Source: an uncultured Bacteroidota bacterium (lineage in GTDB: Bacteria; Bacteroidota; Bacteroidia; Flavobacteriales; Flavobacteriaceae). Taken from it: 64,000 nt of DNA. The translations under genes were made by a program, and so were the position numbers. Numbering within the stretch: position 1 is the stretch's first letter; every line of letters starts with the position of its first letter. The DNA is taken from positions 62,001 to 126,000 of the forward strand of contig CACMJT010000002.1 of NCBI GenBank assembly GCA_902614065.1, written 5' to 3'. This document shows, piece after piece, positions 36,338 through 43,352 of the stretch. Below the pieces are notes generated by a model. That model was given only the letters and a program-made list of their open reading frames with translations. It was not told where the DNA came from and ran no database searches.

Positions 36338-37573
36338 TTAATTATCAAATTCTAAATCAAAATTTAATTTTTGTAAAATAGTCCAATACTCAGGAAAAGA
36401 TTTGGATATAACGCCATAATCATTGATAACTAATTTAACCAAAACTGATAAGGGTGAAAAAGCAAGTGCCATTCTGTGGTCATGATAGGTGTCTATTTCA
36501 ATATTTTCAGGAAGTGCTTTTGGAAAGTTATTAATTTCAATGGATTGATCATCAATTATTACATCAGTGTTGAATTTAGAAATTTCATTTTTTAATGCAA
36601 CTAGCCTGTCAGTTTCTTTAATCTTTAAAGTATTTAGTCCTGTTAATTTTGTGTGAATGGACAAACCAAGGCTGGTAACTATTATTGTTTGTGCTAAGTC
36701 AGGATTATCAATTAGGTCTAATTCAATAAATTTTTTCATTCTATGTGATTTTGACCTTTTTAATATAATTTCATCATTTTTAAAATATGTTTTAACTCCG
36801 AAATTTTCATAAAGTTTAGATAATTTACTATCGCCTTGTAAACTGTTAGATTTAAATGAAGATAGCTTTAAATCGATACCAGAGAGGGCAACAATTGAAT
36901 ATAAATATGAGGCGGAGCTCCAATCAGATTCTACAGAATAATTTTTTATTGACACTTTTTTGTTGGGTTTTATTTTTATTTCATCCTTATTAATAATGCA
37001 ACTAAAACCGAACCTTTTCAATATTTCACATGTTAATAATATATAAGGTTTTGAAAAAATATTTCCAACTAATTTTATTTGTAAACCATCATTTAGATAG
37101 GGAGCAACTAACATAAGTGAGGAGGCAAATTGACTGCTAATATCAGATCTTAACTCAATTAATTTATTCGTTTGATTAAAACCATTAAATCTTAATGGAG
37201 GGTAACCTATTTCTTTCTCATAAATAATATCTGCACCCAAACTTTTTAATGAATTAACAAGTTCTTCCACAGGCCTTTGTAGCATTCTATCGGAACCTGT
37301 CAATATTATATTTTTCTTGTTAGTTACAGCAAAAAGTGATGTTAAAAATCTCATAGCTGTACCAGCATGATCGATATCAACTATGCCAGTTTGATTTTCT
37401 AAAGCCTTTGATAAAACTTTTGTATCGTCTGAGCTAGATAAATTATCAATGATTATGTCTGTATTAAATAAATATTTGAGAATTAATACTCTGTTTGATT
37501 CACTTTTTGACCCAGAAATAATAATCTTTTTCTTTGAATTTATATTAAAGCCTGAAATTTTTAGACTATTCAC
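36338..37573 (-). CDS. aroA: 3-phosphoshikimate 1-carboxyvinyltransferase (EPSP synthase)
   Basis: Sixth step of the shikimate pathway: joins phosphoenolpyruvate to shikimate 3-phosphate. The N-terminal ISGSKSESNRVLILKYL carries the Lys-Ser phosphate-binding motif; AGTAMRFLTSLFAV, SDISSQFASSLMLVAP, DWSSASYLYSI, LKIKETDRLVALKNEI and DHRMALAFSPL follow in order. Length 411 aa is near the short end. It overlaps the MazG-like gene by 4 nt and ends the aromatic operon. Confidence 0.95.
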   Translation of the reverse strand: MNSLKISGFNINSKKKIIISGSKSESNRVLILKYLFNTDIIIDNLSSSDDTKVLSKALENQTGIVDIDHAGTAMRFLTSLFAVTNKKNIILTGSDRMLQRPVEELVNSLKSLGADIIYEKEIGYPPLRFNGFNQTNKLIELRSDISSQFASSLMLVAPYLNDGLQIKLVGNIFSKPYILLTCEILKRFGFSCIINKDEIKIKPNKKVSIKNYSVESDWSSASYLYSIVALSGIDLKLSSFKSNSLQGDSKLSKLYENFGVKTYFKNDEIILKRSKSHRMKKFIELDLIDNPDLAQTIIVTSLGLSIHTKLTGLNTLKIKETDRLVALKNEISKFNTDVIIDDQSIEINNFPKALPENIEIDTYHDHRMALAFSPLSVLVKLVINDYGVISKSFPEYWTILQKLNFDLEFDN

Positions 37574-37896
37574 TTGAGTTTAGGATTATCCTTGTGTCTT
37601 GATTTATCTCGCGTTGTTTTTTGTTCTAATTTTTCTTTAAATGATGATTCTAAATCGATACCCGTTTGATTTGCAATACAAATTAAAACAAATAAAACAT
37701 CCGCAAGCTCCTCACCCAAATCTGACAATTCTTCATTTTCTTTAAGTGATTGTTCACCATATTTTCTAGATATAATTCTAGCAACTTCACCAACTTCCTC
37801 AGTTAATTGGGCCATATTAGTCAGTTCATCAAAATATCTAACTCCATGATCTTTAATCCAATTATCTACAATTATTTGTAAGTTTTTCAAGTCCAT
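37570..37896 (-). CDS. MazG-like nucleotide pyrophosphohydrolase
   Basis: All-alpha NTP pyrophosphohydrolase of the MazG/DUF85 type, probably cleaving an aberrant (d)NTP. The metal-binding acidic pattern is present: LTEEVGEVARIISRKYGE (EExxE), then LGEELADVLFVLICIAN (ExxD). The start is set at the ATG at 37896 (MDLKNLQ, 108 aa), 1 nt after the dtd stop; the open frame extends 16 codons further upstream only within dtd. The preferred substrate is unknown. Confidence 0.88.
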   Translation of the reverse strand: MDLKNLQIIVDNWIKDHGVRYFDELTNMAQLTEEVGEVARIISRKYGEQSLKENEELSDLGEELADVLFVLICIANQTGIDLESSFKEKLEQKTTRDKSRHKDNPKLK

Positions 37897-37897
37897 A

Positions 37898-38350
37898 CTA
37901 TTCCTTTGATTTGGAGTCAATAACGATAGTAACAGGTCCATCATTATTTAAAACAATATTCATACTAGCACCAAATTTACCAGTTTTTACTTTAAACTTA
38001 TAAAGTCTATTAACCATATCTACAAAATCTGAGTATGATTTTTCTGCAAAATTACCACTAGCAGATTTAATAAATGATGGTCTGTTACCCTTTTTGGTTG
38101 ATGCGTAAAGTGTAAATTGACTAACAATCATTATTTCTCCATCAACCTCATCAACTGAGCGGTTCATTTGATTCTTTTCATCATTAAAAATTCTCAAATT
38201 CACCAATTTATTGGCCATCCAATTTATATCCTCATGTTTATCATATTTTGATACTGCAACTAAGACCAACAAACCTGATCCAATTTTTGAGTAAAACTTA
38301 TTTTCAACAAAAAGTTCTGCACTCTTTACTCTCTGAATAACTACTTTCAT
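37898..38350 (-). CDS. dtd: D-aminoacyl-tRNA deacylase
   Basis: Removes D-amino acids (and glycine from mischarged tRNA-Ala) from tRNA; D-Tyr-tRNA is the classic substrate. Family motifs: MKVVIQRVKSAEL at the N-terminus, GLLVLVAVSKYD, MIVSQFTLYAST (~79-90) and the C-terminal Gly-Pro chirality loop NNDGPVTIVID. Length 150 aa is normal. It lies 6 nt after rsgA inside the aromatic amino-acid operon, a position that makes sense if D-Tyr/D-Phe proofreading is induced with synthesis; that link is inference. Confidence 0.95.
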   Translation of the reverse strand: MKVVIQRVKSAELFVENKFYSKIGSGLLVLVAVSKYDKHEDINWMANKLVNLRIFNDEKNQMNRSVDEVDGEIMIVSQFTLYASTKKGNRPSFIKSASGNFAEKSYSDFVDMVNRLYKFKVKTGKFGASMNIVLNNDGPVTIVIDSKSKE

Positions 38351-38356
38351 TTTATG

Positions 38357-39268
38357 TCAAACACTATTTAAATCGGATAAAAGTTCCAAATAATTTTTGT
38401 ATCTGCTTTTCGCGATAAGCCCCTTATCAACTGCTAACTTTACATCACAGCCTGGTTCATCTTTGTGTAAACAGTCGTTATACTTACAGTTTTTGTATTT
38501 CAAAAATTCCATAAAACAATCTTTAAGCTGAGCCTCATCAAAATCATATAGTCCGAACCCTTTAATTCCTGGTGTATCAATTATTTTTGAACCATTTTTT
38601 AAATCATACATTTTTGTGAATGTGGTGGTGTGTTGACCTGTCAGATTTGAGCTTGAGATTGGAGATGTTTTAATATTTAATGAATCATCTATTGAGTTTA
38701 GTAAAGTTGATTTACCAGAGCCACTGTGACCTGTAAATACACAGGTTTTATTTTTCATTTCCCCCTCCAATGACTTAAGATTTAATAATTTTTTACCTGA
38801 GATCTTAAAACATTTGTAACCTATACTGGTATACAAATCAAATAATTCATCTAAGTTGGATTTTTCTTCAATGTCCAAGTCATCAATCTTATTAAACAAA
38901 AGGCATGTATCAATATTGTATGCAAAATTGGATGCCAAAAATCTATCAACAAACATTTTAGAAGTTAGAGGTCTATTAACAGTTATTATCAAAAAACATA
39001 AATCTATATTAGAAGCTATTATTTGATACTGTTTTGACAATTTAACTGACTTTCTTATTATGTAATTTTTTCTGTTTAAAACCGATTCTATAACAGGTGT
39101 TTTATTTTTATCAATTTTTATATTTACAAAGTCGCCGGCACATACAGGATTTGTAGACTTTAAATCTGAATTCCTCAGTTTTCCGGCAAGCTTACATTCA
39201 ATAAAACTATTTTTTTTATCTTTAACCAAGTACCAGCTTCCTGTTGACTTGTAAACTAAACCTTGCAT
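38357..39268 (-). CDS. rsgA: Small ribosomal subunit biogenesis GTPase RsgA
   Basis: Circularly permuted GTPase of late 30S maturation. An OB fold occupies ~1-75, then the permuted order G4 (LLFNKIDD), G1 (GHSGSGKSTLLN, ~180-191), G3 (DTPGIKGFG). The C-terminal zinc site is intact: Cys-x4-Cys-x-His-x5-Cys in NCKYNDCLHKDEPGC. Length 303 aa. It overlaps the DAHP synthase stop by one base. Confidence 0.95.
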   Translation of the reverse strand: MQGLVYKSTGSWYLVKDKKNSFIECKLAGKLRNSDLKSTNPVCAGDFVNIKIDKNKTPVIESVLNRKNYIIRKSVKLSKQYQIIASNIDLCFLIITVNRPLTSKMFVDRFLASNFAYNIDTCLLFNKIDDLDIEEKSNLDELFDLYTSIGYKCFKISGKKLLNLKSLEGEMKNKTCVFTGHSGSGKSTLLNSIDDSLNIKTSPISSSNLTGQHTTTFTKMYDLKNGSKIIDTPGIKGFGLYDFDEAQLKDCFMEFLKYKNCKYNDCLHKDEPGCDVKLAVDKGLIAKSRYKNYLELLSDLNSV

Positions 39269-40350
39269 TAGTTTTTCAAAATTTTTTCTTGATGATTAAT
39301 TGATTCTTGATGAATAGCTTTAAATATTTTTAAAATAAAATCTTCACTTAATCCCCTTTGTTTACCATCGGAGATCATTTTTTTTAATATGTTCTTCCAT
39401 CTTTCTGATTGAAGAATTGCAACATTTTGTTTTTTCTTGATTTTACCAATTTCATCAGAAACCTTCATCCTGATTCCAAGTATATCCAAAATTTGAGAGT
39501 CTGCATCATCAATTTTAATCCTTAAGTTTTCTAATTCTTTAATGAAACTTCTTTCATGAACTGACTCTTTTCTAATTACCAAATCCTTCATAAGCTTAAT
39601 TAACGTTTTTGGTGTTATTTGCTGTGAGGCGTCGCTCCAAGCATTATCAGGATCATTATGGGTTTCGATCATTAAACCATCAAAGTTTAGGTCCAACGCT
39701 TTTTGTGATGTTTCCTCAATAATATCTCTTCTACCGCATATGTGAGATGGATCACAAATCAAAGGCAAATCAGGAAACTTATTTTGTAACTCAATTGGAA
39801 TTTGCCACTCTGGATTATTTCTAAATTTAGTCTTTGAGTAAGTGGAAAAACCTCGGTGAATGACACCTAGTTTTTTAATATTTGCACTATACAACCTTTC
39901 AATTCCACCATACCAAAGCGAAAGATCAGGGTTTACAGGATTTTTCAAAAGCACAATTTTATCAGTATTTTGTAGTGCGTCTGCAATTTCTTGAACTATA
40001 AATGGACTAACAGTTGATCTGGCTCCAATCCATAAAACATCTACATCATGATCAAGGGCAATCTTAACATGATTAGCATTTGCAACCTCTGTTGTAATTA
40101 AAAGTCCCGTTTCCTTTTTAACTTTCTGAAGCCACTTCAAGCCAATAGATCCAACACCTTCAAAATTTCCAGGGCGTGTTCTAGGCTTCCAAATGCCAGC
40201 TCTAAAAATTGATACATCACTATTTTTTAGGTCGTGAGCAATTTGCAAGACCTGGGATTCTGTCTCAGCACTACATGGACCTGCAATGACCAACGGATGA
40301 TCAAGATTCAAATCGTCTAACCAACTCCTCAGTTTACTATTATTTTTCAT
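39268..40350 (-). CDS. Bifunctional DAHP synthase / chorismate mutase
   Basis: First step of aromatic synthesis (PEP plus erythrose 4-phosphate to DAHP) fused to chorismate mutase. Residues ~15-260 are a KdsA-like (type I-beta) DAHP synthase: VIAGPCSAETESQVLQIA, FRAGIWKPRTRPGNFEG, IGARSTVSPF, LLKNPVNPDL, CDPSHICGRRD and MIETHNDPDNAWSDA. Residues ~270-355 are an all-helical AroQ-type chorismate mutase (ELENLRIKIDDADSQILDIL). The C-terminal mutase is the usual Bacteroidota arrangement and often gives feedback control by prephenate. It is 1 nt after tyrA. Confidence 0.94.
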   Translation of the reverse strand: MKNNSKLRSWLDDLNLDHPLVIAGPCSAETESQVLQIAHDLKNSDVSIFRAGIWKPRTRPGNFEGVGSIGLKWLQKVKKETGLLITTEVANANHVKIALDHDVDVLWIGARSTVSPFIVQEIADALQNTDKIVLLKNPVNPDLSLWYGGIERLYSANIKKLGVIHRGFSTYSKTKFRNNPEWQIPIELQNKFPDLPLICDPSHICGRRDIIEETSQKALDLNFDGLMIETHNDPDNAWSDASQQITPKTLIKLMKDLVIRKESVHERSFIKELENLRIKIDDADSQILDILGIRMKVSDEIGKIKKKQNVAILQSERWKNILKKMISDGKQRGLSEDFILKIFKAIHQESINHQEKILKN

Positions 40351-40351
40351 T

Positions 40352-41206
40352 TTATTTAATTTTAATTCCTGATAAAACTTTTCTTATTAAATTGATTTTG
40401 CTAAGCTCATCAAAAAGCAAATCACTCTGACTCTTTTCGATTAGACTTTTTATATAATTCAAGTTATCAATATATTCATTTAATGCTTCAACAAGATTAG
40501 ACTTATTGTCATTGAAAATTGAACCCCATGTTTCAGGCGAACTTTTTGCTAACCTCACTGTTGACTCAAACCCACTGCCTGCCAAGTCAAAAATATTTTT
40601 TCTAACCAATTTCTTTTCGAGAACGGTTTTAGCTAACATAAAAGATGAGATGTGAGACAAATGTGACACATATGCAATATTTTTATCATGTTCCAAGGGG
40701 TCCATATTAATAATTTTCATCCTTAACTTTTTAAATAATTTCAATGCTCTTTCAAGCAATTCTGACCTGGTTTTATCTGACTCACATACAATATTTATGG
40801 AATTTGTATATAGGCCTTTGATAGCAGATTTTGGACCACTATTCTCAGTACCTGCAATTGGATGTGATGCCAAGAATTGATCTCTTTTAGGATGATTATT
40901 TAAAGCATTACAAATACTATTTTTGGTTGAACCCACATCAATCACTAATGTATTAGGCCCAACAAAATCTAGATACTTTTTAACAACATCAGGTATGATA
41001 TGAACAGGAACTGAAACAATAAGAAAATCTAAATCTTTACAATTTGTTTCACTCAATAATTCATCTACTATTTTATTATCAATTGAATATTGAAAATTTT
41101 TTATATCAACATCAAAGCCATAAATTTTTGAATCTTTATATATTGATCGGAAATCAAGGGCAAAAGACCCTCCCATTAAGCCAACACCAATTATACCAAT
41201 CTTCAT
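40352..41206 (-). CDS. tyrA: Prephenate dehydrogenase
   Basis: NAD(P)-dependent oxidative decarboxylation of prephenate to 4-hydroxyphenylpyruvate on the tyrosine branch. The nucleotide-binding motif GIIGVGLMGGSFALDF lies at residues 3-18; DVGSTKNSI, SHPIAGTENSGP and the catalytic-His block YVSHLSHISSFML follow. Length 284 aa, without an ACT or mutase domain. It overlaps the aminotransferase gene by 4 nt. Confidence 0.94.
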   Translation of the reverse strand: MKIGIIGVGLMGGSFALDFRSIYKDSKIYGFDVDIKNFQYSIDNKIVDELLSETNCKDLDFLIVSVPVHIIPDVVKKYLDFVGPNTLVIDVGSTKNSICNALNNHPKRDQFLASHPIAGTENSGPKSAIKGLYTNSINIVCESDKTRSELLERALKLFKKLRMKIINMDPLEHDKNIAYVSHLSHISSFMLAKTVLEKKLVRKNIFDLAGSGFESTVRLAKSSPETWGSIFNDNKSNLVEALNEYIDNLNYIKSLIEKSQSDLLFDELSKINLIRKVLSGIKIK

Positions 41207-42351
41207 AGTAATTTATTTAATGCATCATTTAATTTGTCTTGACTCAAACAAAGCGAAAGCCTAACGTAACCTTCACCATTTGTTCCAAAAATTGATCCTG
41301 GAGTAATGAAAATTTCTCTATTATAGAGAAGATTGTCAACAAATTCCATTGAGGATGTATCTGGACTATTAATTTTTGCCCAAACAAACATTCCGGTTAA
41401 GTTTTTGTCATAAGTCAAGCCTAACTTATCACAAATTTTATAAACAATTTCTCTTCTTTCTCTGTAAATTTTATTCATTGATCTGTACCATGAGCTATCT
41501 AAACACAATGCCTCAATAGCACCCTTTTGAATACCGTAATACATACCAGAATCGATATTTGATTTAACCTTGAGAATTGTATCTATATTATTTTTGGATC
41601 CCACAAGCATACCAACTCTCCATCCTGCCATGTTGTGGGACTTACTCAATGAATTAAGTTCCAAACAATGATCAAAACTGGAATCAACAGACAAGAAACT
41701 CACAGGGTTATCATTTAAAATAAAGCTGTATGGATTATCATTAATAACAAGAATATCGTTAGAAACTGCAAAATCATATATTTTTTTAAAAAACTCAATA
41801 TTTGAATTTTTTCCAGTTGGCATATTAGGGTAATTTATCCACATCAATTTTACTTTATCTGAAATTAATAATTTGAGTGAATCTAAATCAGGAAGCCAAC
41901 TATTTTTTTCAAGAAGAGGATAAAATAATGGCTCTGCACCTACTAATTTTGTTATTGATTGATAGCTTGGATAACCTGGGTTTGGTATTAAAACTTTATC
42001 CCCTTTATTAAGAAATGCCAATGAGATATGCATTATCCCTTCTTTTGAACCGATTAGAGGTAAAATATTTTTATCAGAATCCAATGATACATTATAATTT
42101 TTTTTGTAAAAATCTGAGATACTTATCCTCAGTTGATTGATGCCCTTGTAAGGCTGATACTTGTGCGAACCGTTATCATTTGTGGCTTTTTTAAGTGCAT
42201 TCGTCACGTTTTCTGGAGGTGACAAATCTGGATTACCAATTCCCATATTAATTATATTTTTTCCACGTCTATTAAGCTCACTAATCTCCCTCAGCTTTGT
42301 TGAAAAGTAGTACTCTTTAATATCTTTTAATCTTTGCGCAGGTTTTATCAT
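41203..42351 (-). CDS. PLP-dependent class I/II aminotransferase
   Basis: Fold-type I aminotransferase of 382 aa. Substrate-binding N-terminal segment NMGIGNPDLSPP (~36-47), WINYPNMPTGKNSN, INDNPYSFIL and the Schiff-base lysine in LNSLSKSHNMAGWRVG (~232-247) are clear, with RLSLCLS near the C-terminus. Its place between pheA and tyrA suggests it transaminates phenylpyruvate and 4-hydroxyphenylpyruvate (or prephenate) as the last Phe/Tyr step; aspartate specificity is an alternative. It overlaps pheA by 4 nt. Confidence 0.9.
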   Translation of the reverse strand: MIKPAQRLKDIKEYYFSTKLREISELNRRGKNIINMGIGNPDLSPPENVTNALKKATNDNGSHKYQPYKGINQLRISISDFYKKNYNVSLDSDKNILPLIGSKEGIMHISLAFLNKGDKVLIPNPGYPSYQSITKLVGAEPLFYPLLEKNSWLPDLDSLKLLISDKVKLMWINYPNMPTGKNSNIEFFKKIYDFAVSNDILVINDNPYSFILNDNPVSFLSVDSSFDHCLELNSLSKSHNMAGWRVGMLVGSKNNIDTILKVKSNIDSGMYYGIQKGAIEALCLDSSWYRSMNKIYRERREIVYKICDKLGLTYDKNLTGMFVWAKINSPDTSSMEFVDNLLYNREIFITPGSIFGTNGEGYVRLSLCLSQDKLNDALNKLL

Positions 42352-43166
42352 TTTTTAAAATTATTATAAACCCCAAACTCTTTAATATCATCAGAAACAG
42401 ACATTAAATCATTGAAGCAATTTTTATAATTCTTCAAACTCGGAAAAGTTAAGTCAACAAAAAAAGAATATTTCCAGGGTGACTCAACAATTGGAATACT
42501 TTGAATTTTTGTAAGATTTATATCGTACTCTGCAATTATATTTAAAACCTTTGCAAGACTTCCATTTCTGTGACTCAAGACAAATTTAATGGAGGCTTTA
42601 TTTGCTAATTGTTTAGTTTTTTGATCAACTTTTTTTGATATTATTACAAAACGTGTTTGATTATAGTTTACAGATTGTATGTTTTTTTCCAAAATTTTCA
42701 ATCCATAAATTTTTGCTGCATTTTTGCTTGCGATTGCAGCAAGATTTTTTAATTTTTGTTCCGAAATTAATTTTGCCACTTGAGCAGTATCGACATCTTC
42801 AATTAGGATTTTATCAATTTGTTTTAAGTAATCCTTACACTGTAAAAATGCCATAGGGTGAGAGGATATCTTTTCAACATCAGAAATTTTCACTCCCTTG
42901 TAAACTAATAAGTTATGATTTATATTGATGTAATACTCACCCACAATCTTTAAATTTAGTTTATCAATTATGGCATAGTTTGGAATTATAGAACCTGCTA
43001 TTGAGTTTTCAATTGCCATAATTCCTATTTCTGCTTTAGATTCAAAAACACTTTCTGCCATTTTATCAAATGAGAGACATTCTAAAATATTTACATCGTC
43101 ACCGTATAACGCACACGCAACATCATGATGATAAGAACCTTTTATACCTTGAATAGATACCAACAT
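42348..43166 (-). CDS. pheA: Prephenate dehydratase
   Basis: Converts prephenate to phenylpyruvate. The periplasmic-binding-like catalytic domain covers ~1-185 (SIQGIKGSYHHDVA, MAIENSIAGSIIPNY, SHPMAFLQCKDYL, and the catalytic TRF in NQTRFVIISKK). A C-terminal ACT domain (~195-270) has GSLAKVLNIIAEYDINLTKI and VESPWKYSFFVDL, the Phe-sensing region, so feedback inhibition is likely. I start it at the ATG at 43166 (272 aa); the open frame reaches a TTG at 43172, which lies inside the terminator T-run. The start codon is 4 nt after that run, so attenuation directly controls this gene. Confidence 0.95.
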   Translation of the reverse strand: MLVSIQGIKGSYHHDVACALYGDDVNILECLSFDKMAESVFESKAEIGIMAIENSIAGSIIPNYAIIDKLNLKIVGEYYININHNLLVYKGVKISDVEKISSHPMAFLQCKDYLKQIDKILIEDVDTAQVAKLISEQKLKNLAAIASKNAAKIYGLKILEKNIQSVNYNQTRFVIISKKVDQKTKQLANKASIKFVLSHRNGSLAKVLNIIAEYDINLTKIQSIPIVESPWKYSFFVDLTFPSLKNYKNCFNDLMSVSDDIKEFGVYNNFKK

Positions 43167-43170
43167 AATC

Positions 43171-43198
43171 AAAAAAAAAAGTCCTGATAATCAGGACT
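43171..43198 (-). terminator. Intrinsic terminator (attenuator) in the pheA leader
   Basis: On the minus strand an 8-bp stem AGTCCTGA / TCAGGACT (43198-43191 and 43187-43180) closes a 3-nt loop and is followed by ten T residues (43180-43171). This is a complete rho-independent terminator directly upstream of pheA. It could also end transcription arriving from the receptor gene upstream, but the leader ORF and alternative pairing before it point to an attenuator. Confidence 0.88.
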
Positions 43199-43221
43199 CC
43201 TTGCTTAAATTTTTACATTTA

Positions 43222-43296
43222 TTAACAAAAAATCCTGAACTTATACTGGTAGTAAAAGAAAAAAGAAAAATTTTGATAATAAATTTTTGTTAACAT
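43222..43296 (-). CDS. Phe/Tyr-rich leader peptide of the aromatic operon
   Basis: A 24-codon ORF (ATG 43296-43294, TAA 43224-43222) in the 180-nt gap between the receptor gene and pheA. It encodes six Phe (codons 10, 12, 13, 14, 20, 23) and five Tyr (6, 7, 15, 16, 18), with the core FSFFFYYQY. It begins 5 nt after a consensus -7 element, so its mRNA would be leaderless or almost so. Eleven aromatic codons of the two end products among 24, in front of a terminator and pheA, are the mark of an attenuation leader peptide. I have not seen a name for it; it is analogous to pheL of enterobacteria. Confidence 0.85.
   Translation of the reverse strand: MLTKIYYQNFSFFFYYQYKFRIFC
43231..43238 (-). promoter_or_regulatory. 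Antiterminator segment of the aromatic leader
   Basis: TCAGGATT within codons 20-22 of the leader peptide can pair over 8 bases (one G-U) with the 5' arm AGTCCTGA of the terminator at 43198-43191. Stalling at the Phe/Tyr codons 6-18 would leave it free and block the terminator; a ribosome reaching the stop codon at 43222 would cover it. A further possible 10-bp stem pairs 43293-43284 with 43231-43222 around the aromatic codons; it is AT-rich and less certain. Confidence 0.7.
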
Positions 43297-43301
43297 GTCC
43301 T

Positions 43302-43331
43302 CAAATGTAATACAGTATTTAGTTATCACAA
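43302..43331 (-). promoter_or_regulatory. Promoter TTG-N19-TACATTTG of the aromatic operon
   Basis: On the minus strand TTG (43331-43329), 19 nt, then TACATTTG (43309-43302) is an optimal Bacteroidota -33/-7 promoter. It begins about 20 nt after the receptor gene stop and predicts a start site at or within a few bases of the leader-peptide ATG. Confidence 0.75.
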
Positions 43332-43352
43332 AATTAATTAACTAAAATATTA

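Noticed and set aside
43180-43198. Hairpin as an ordinary terminator of the receptor gene upstream
   Set aside because: It is about 155 nt past that stop codon, with a strong promoter and an aromatic-rich ORF in between, and its T-run touches the pheA start; an attenuator explains all parts. A double use cannot be excluded.
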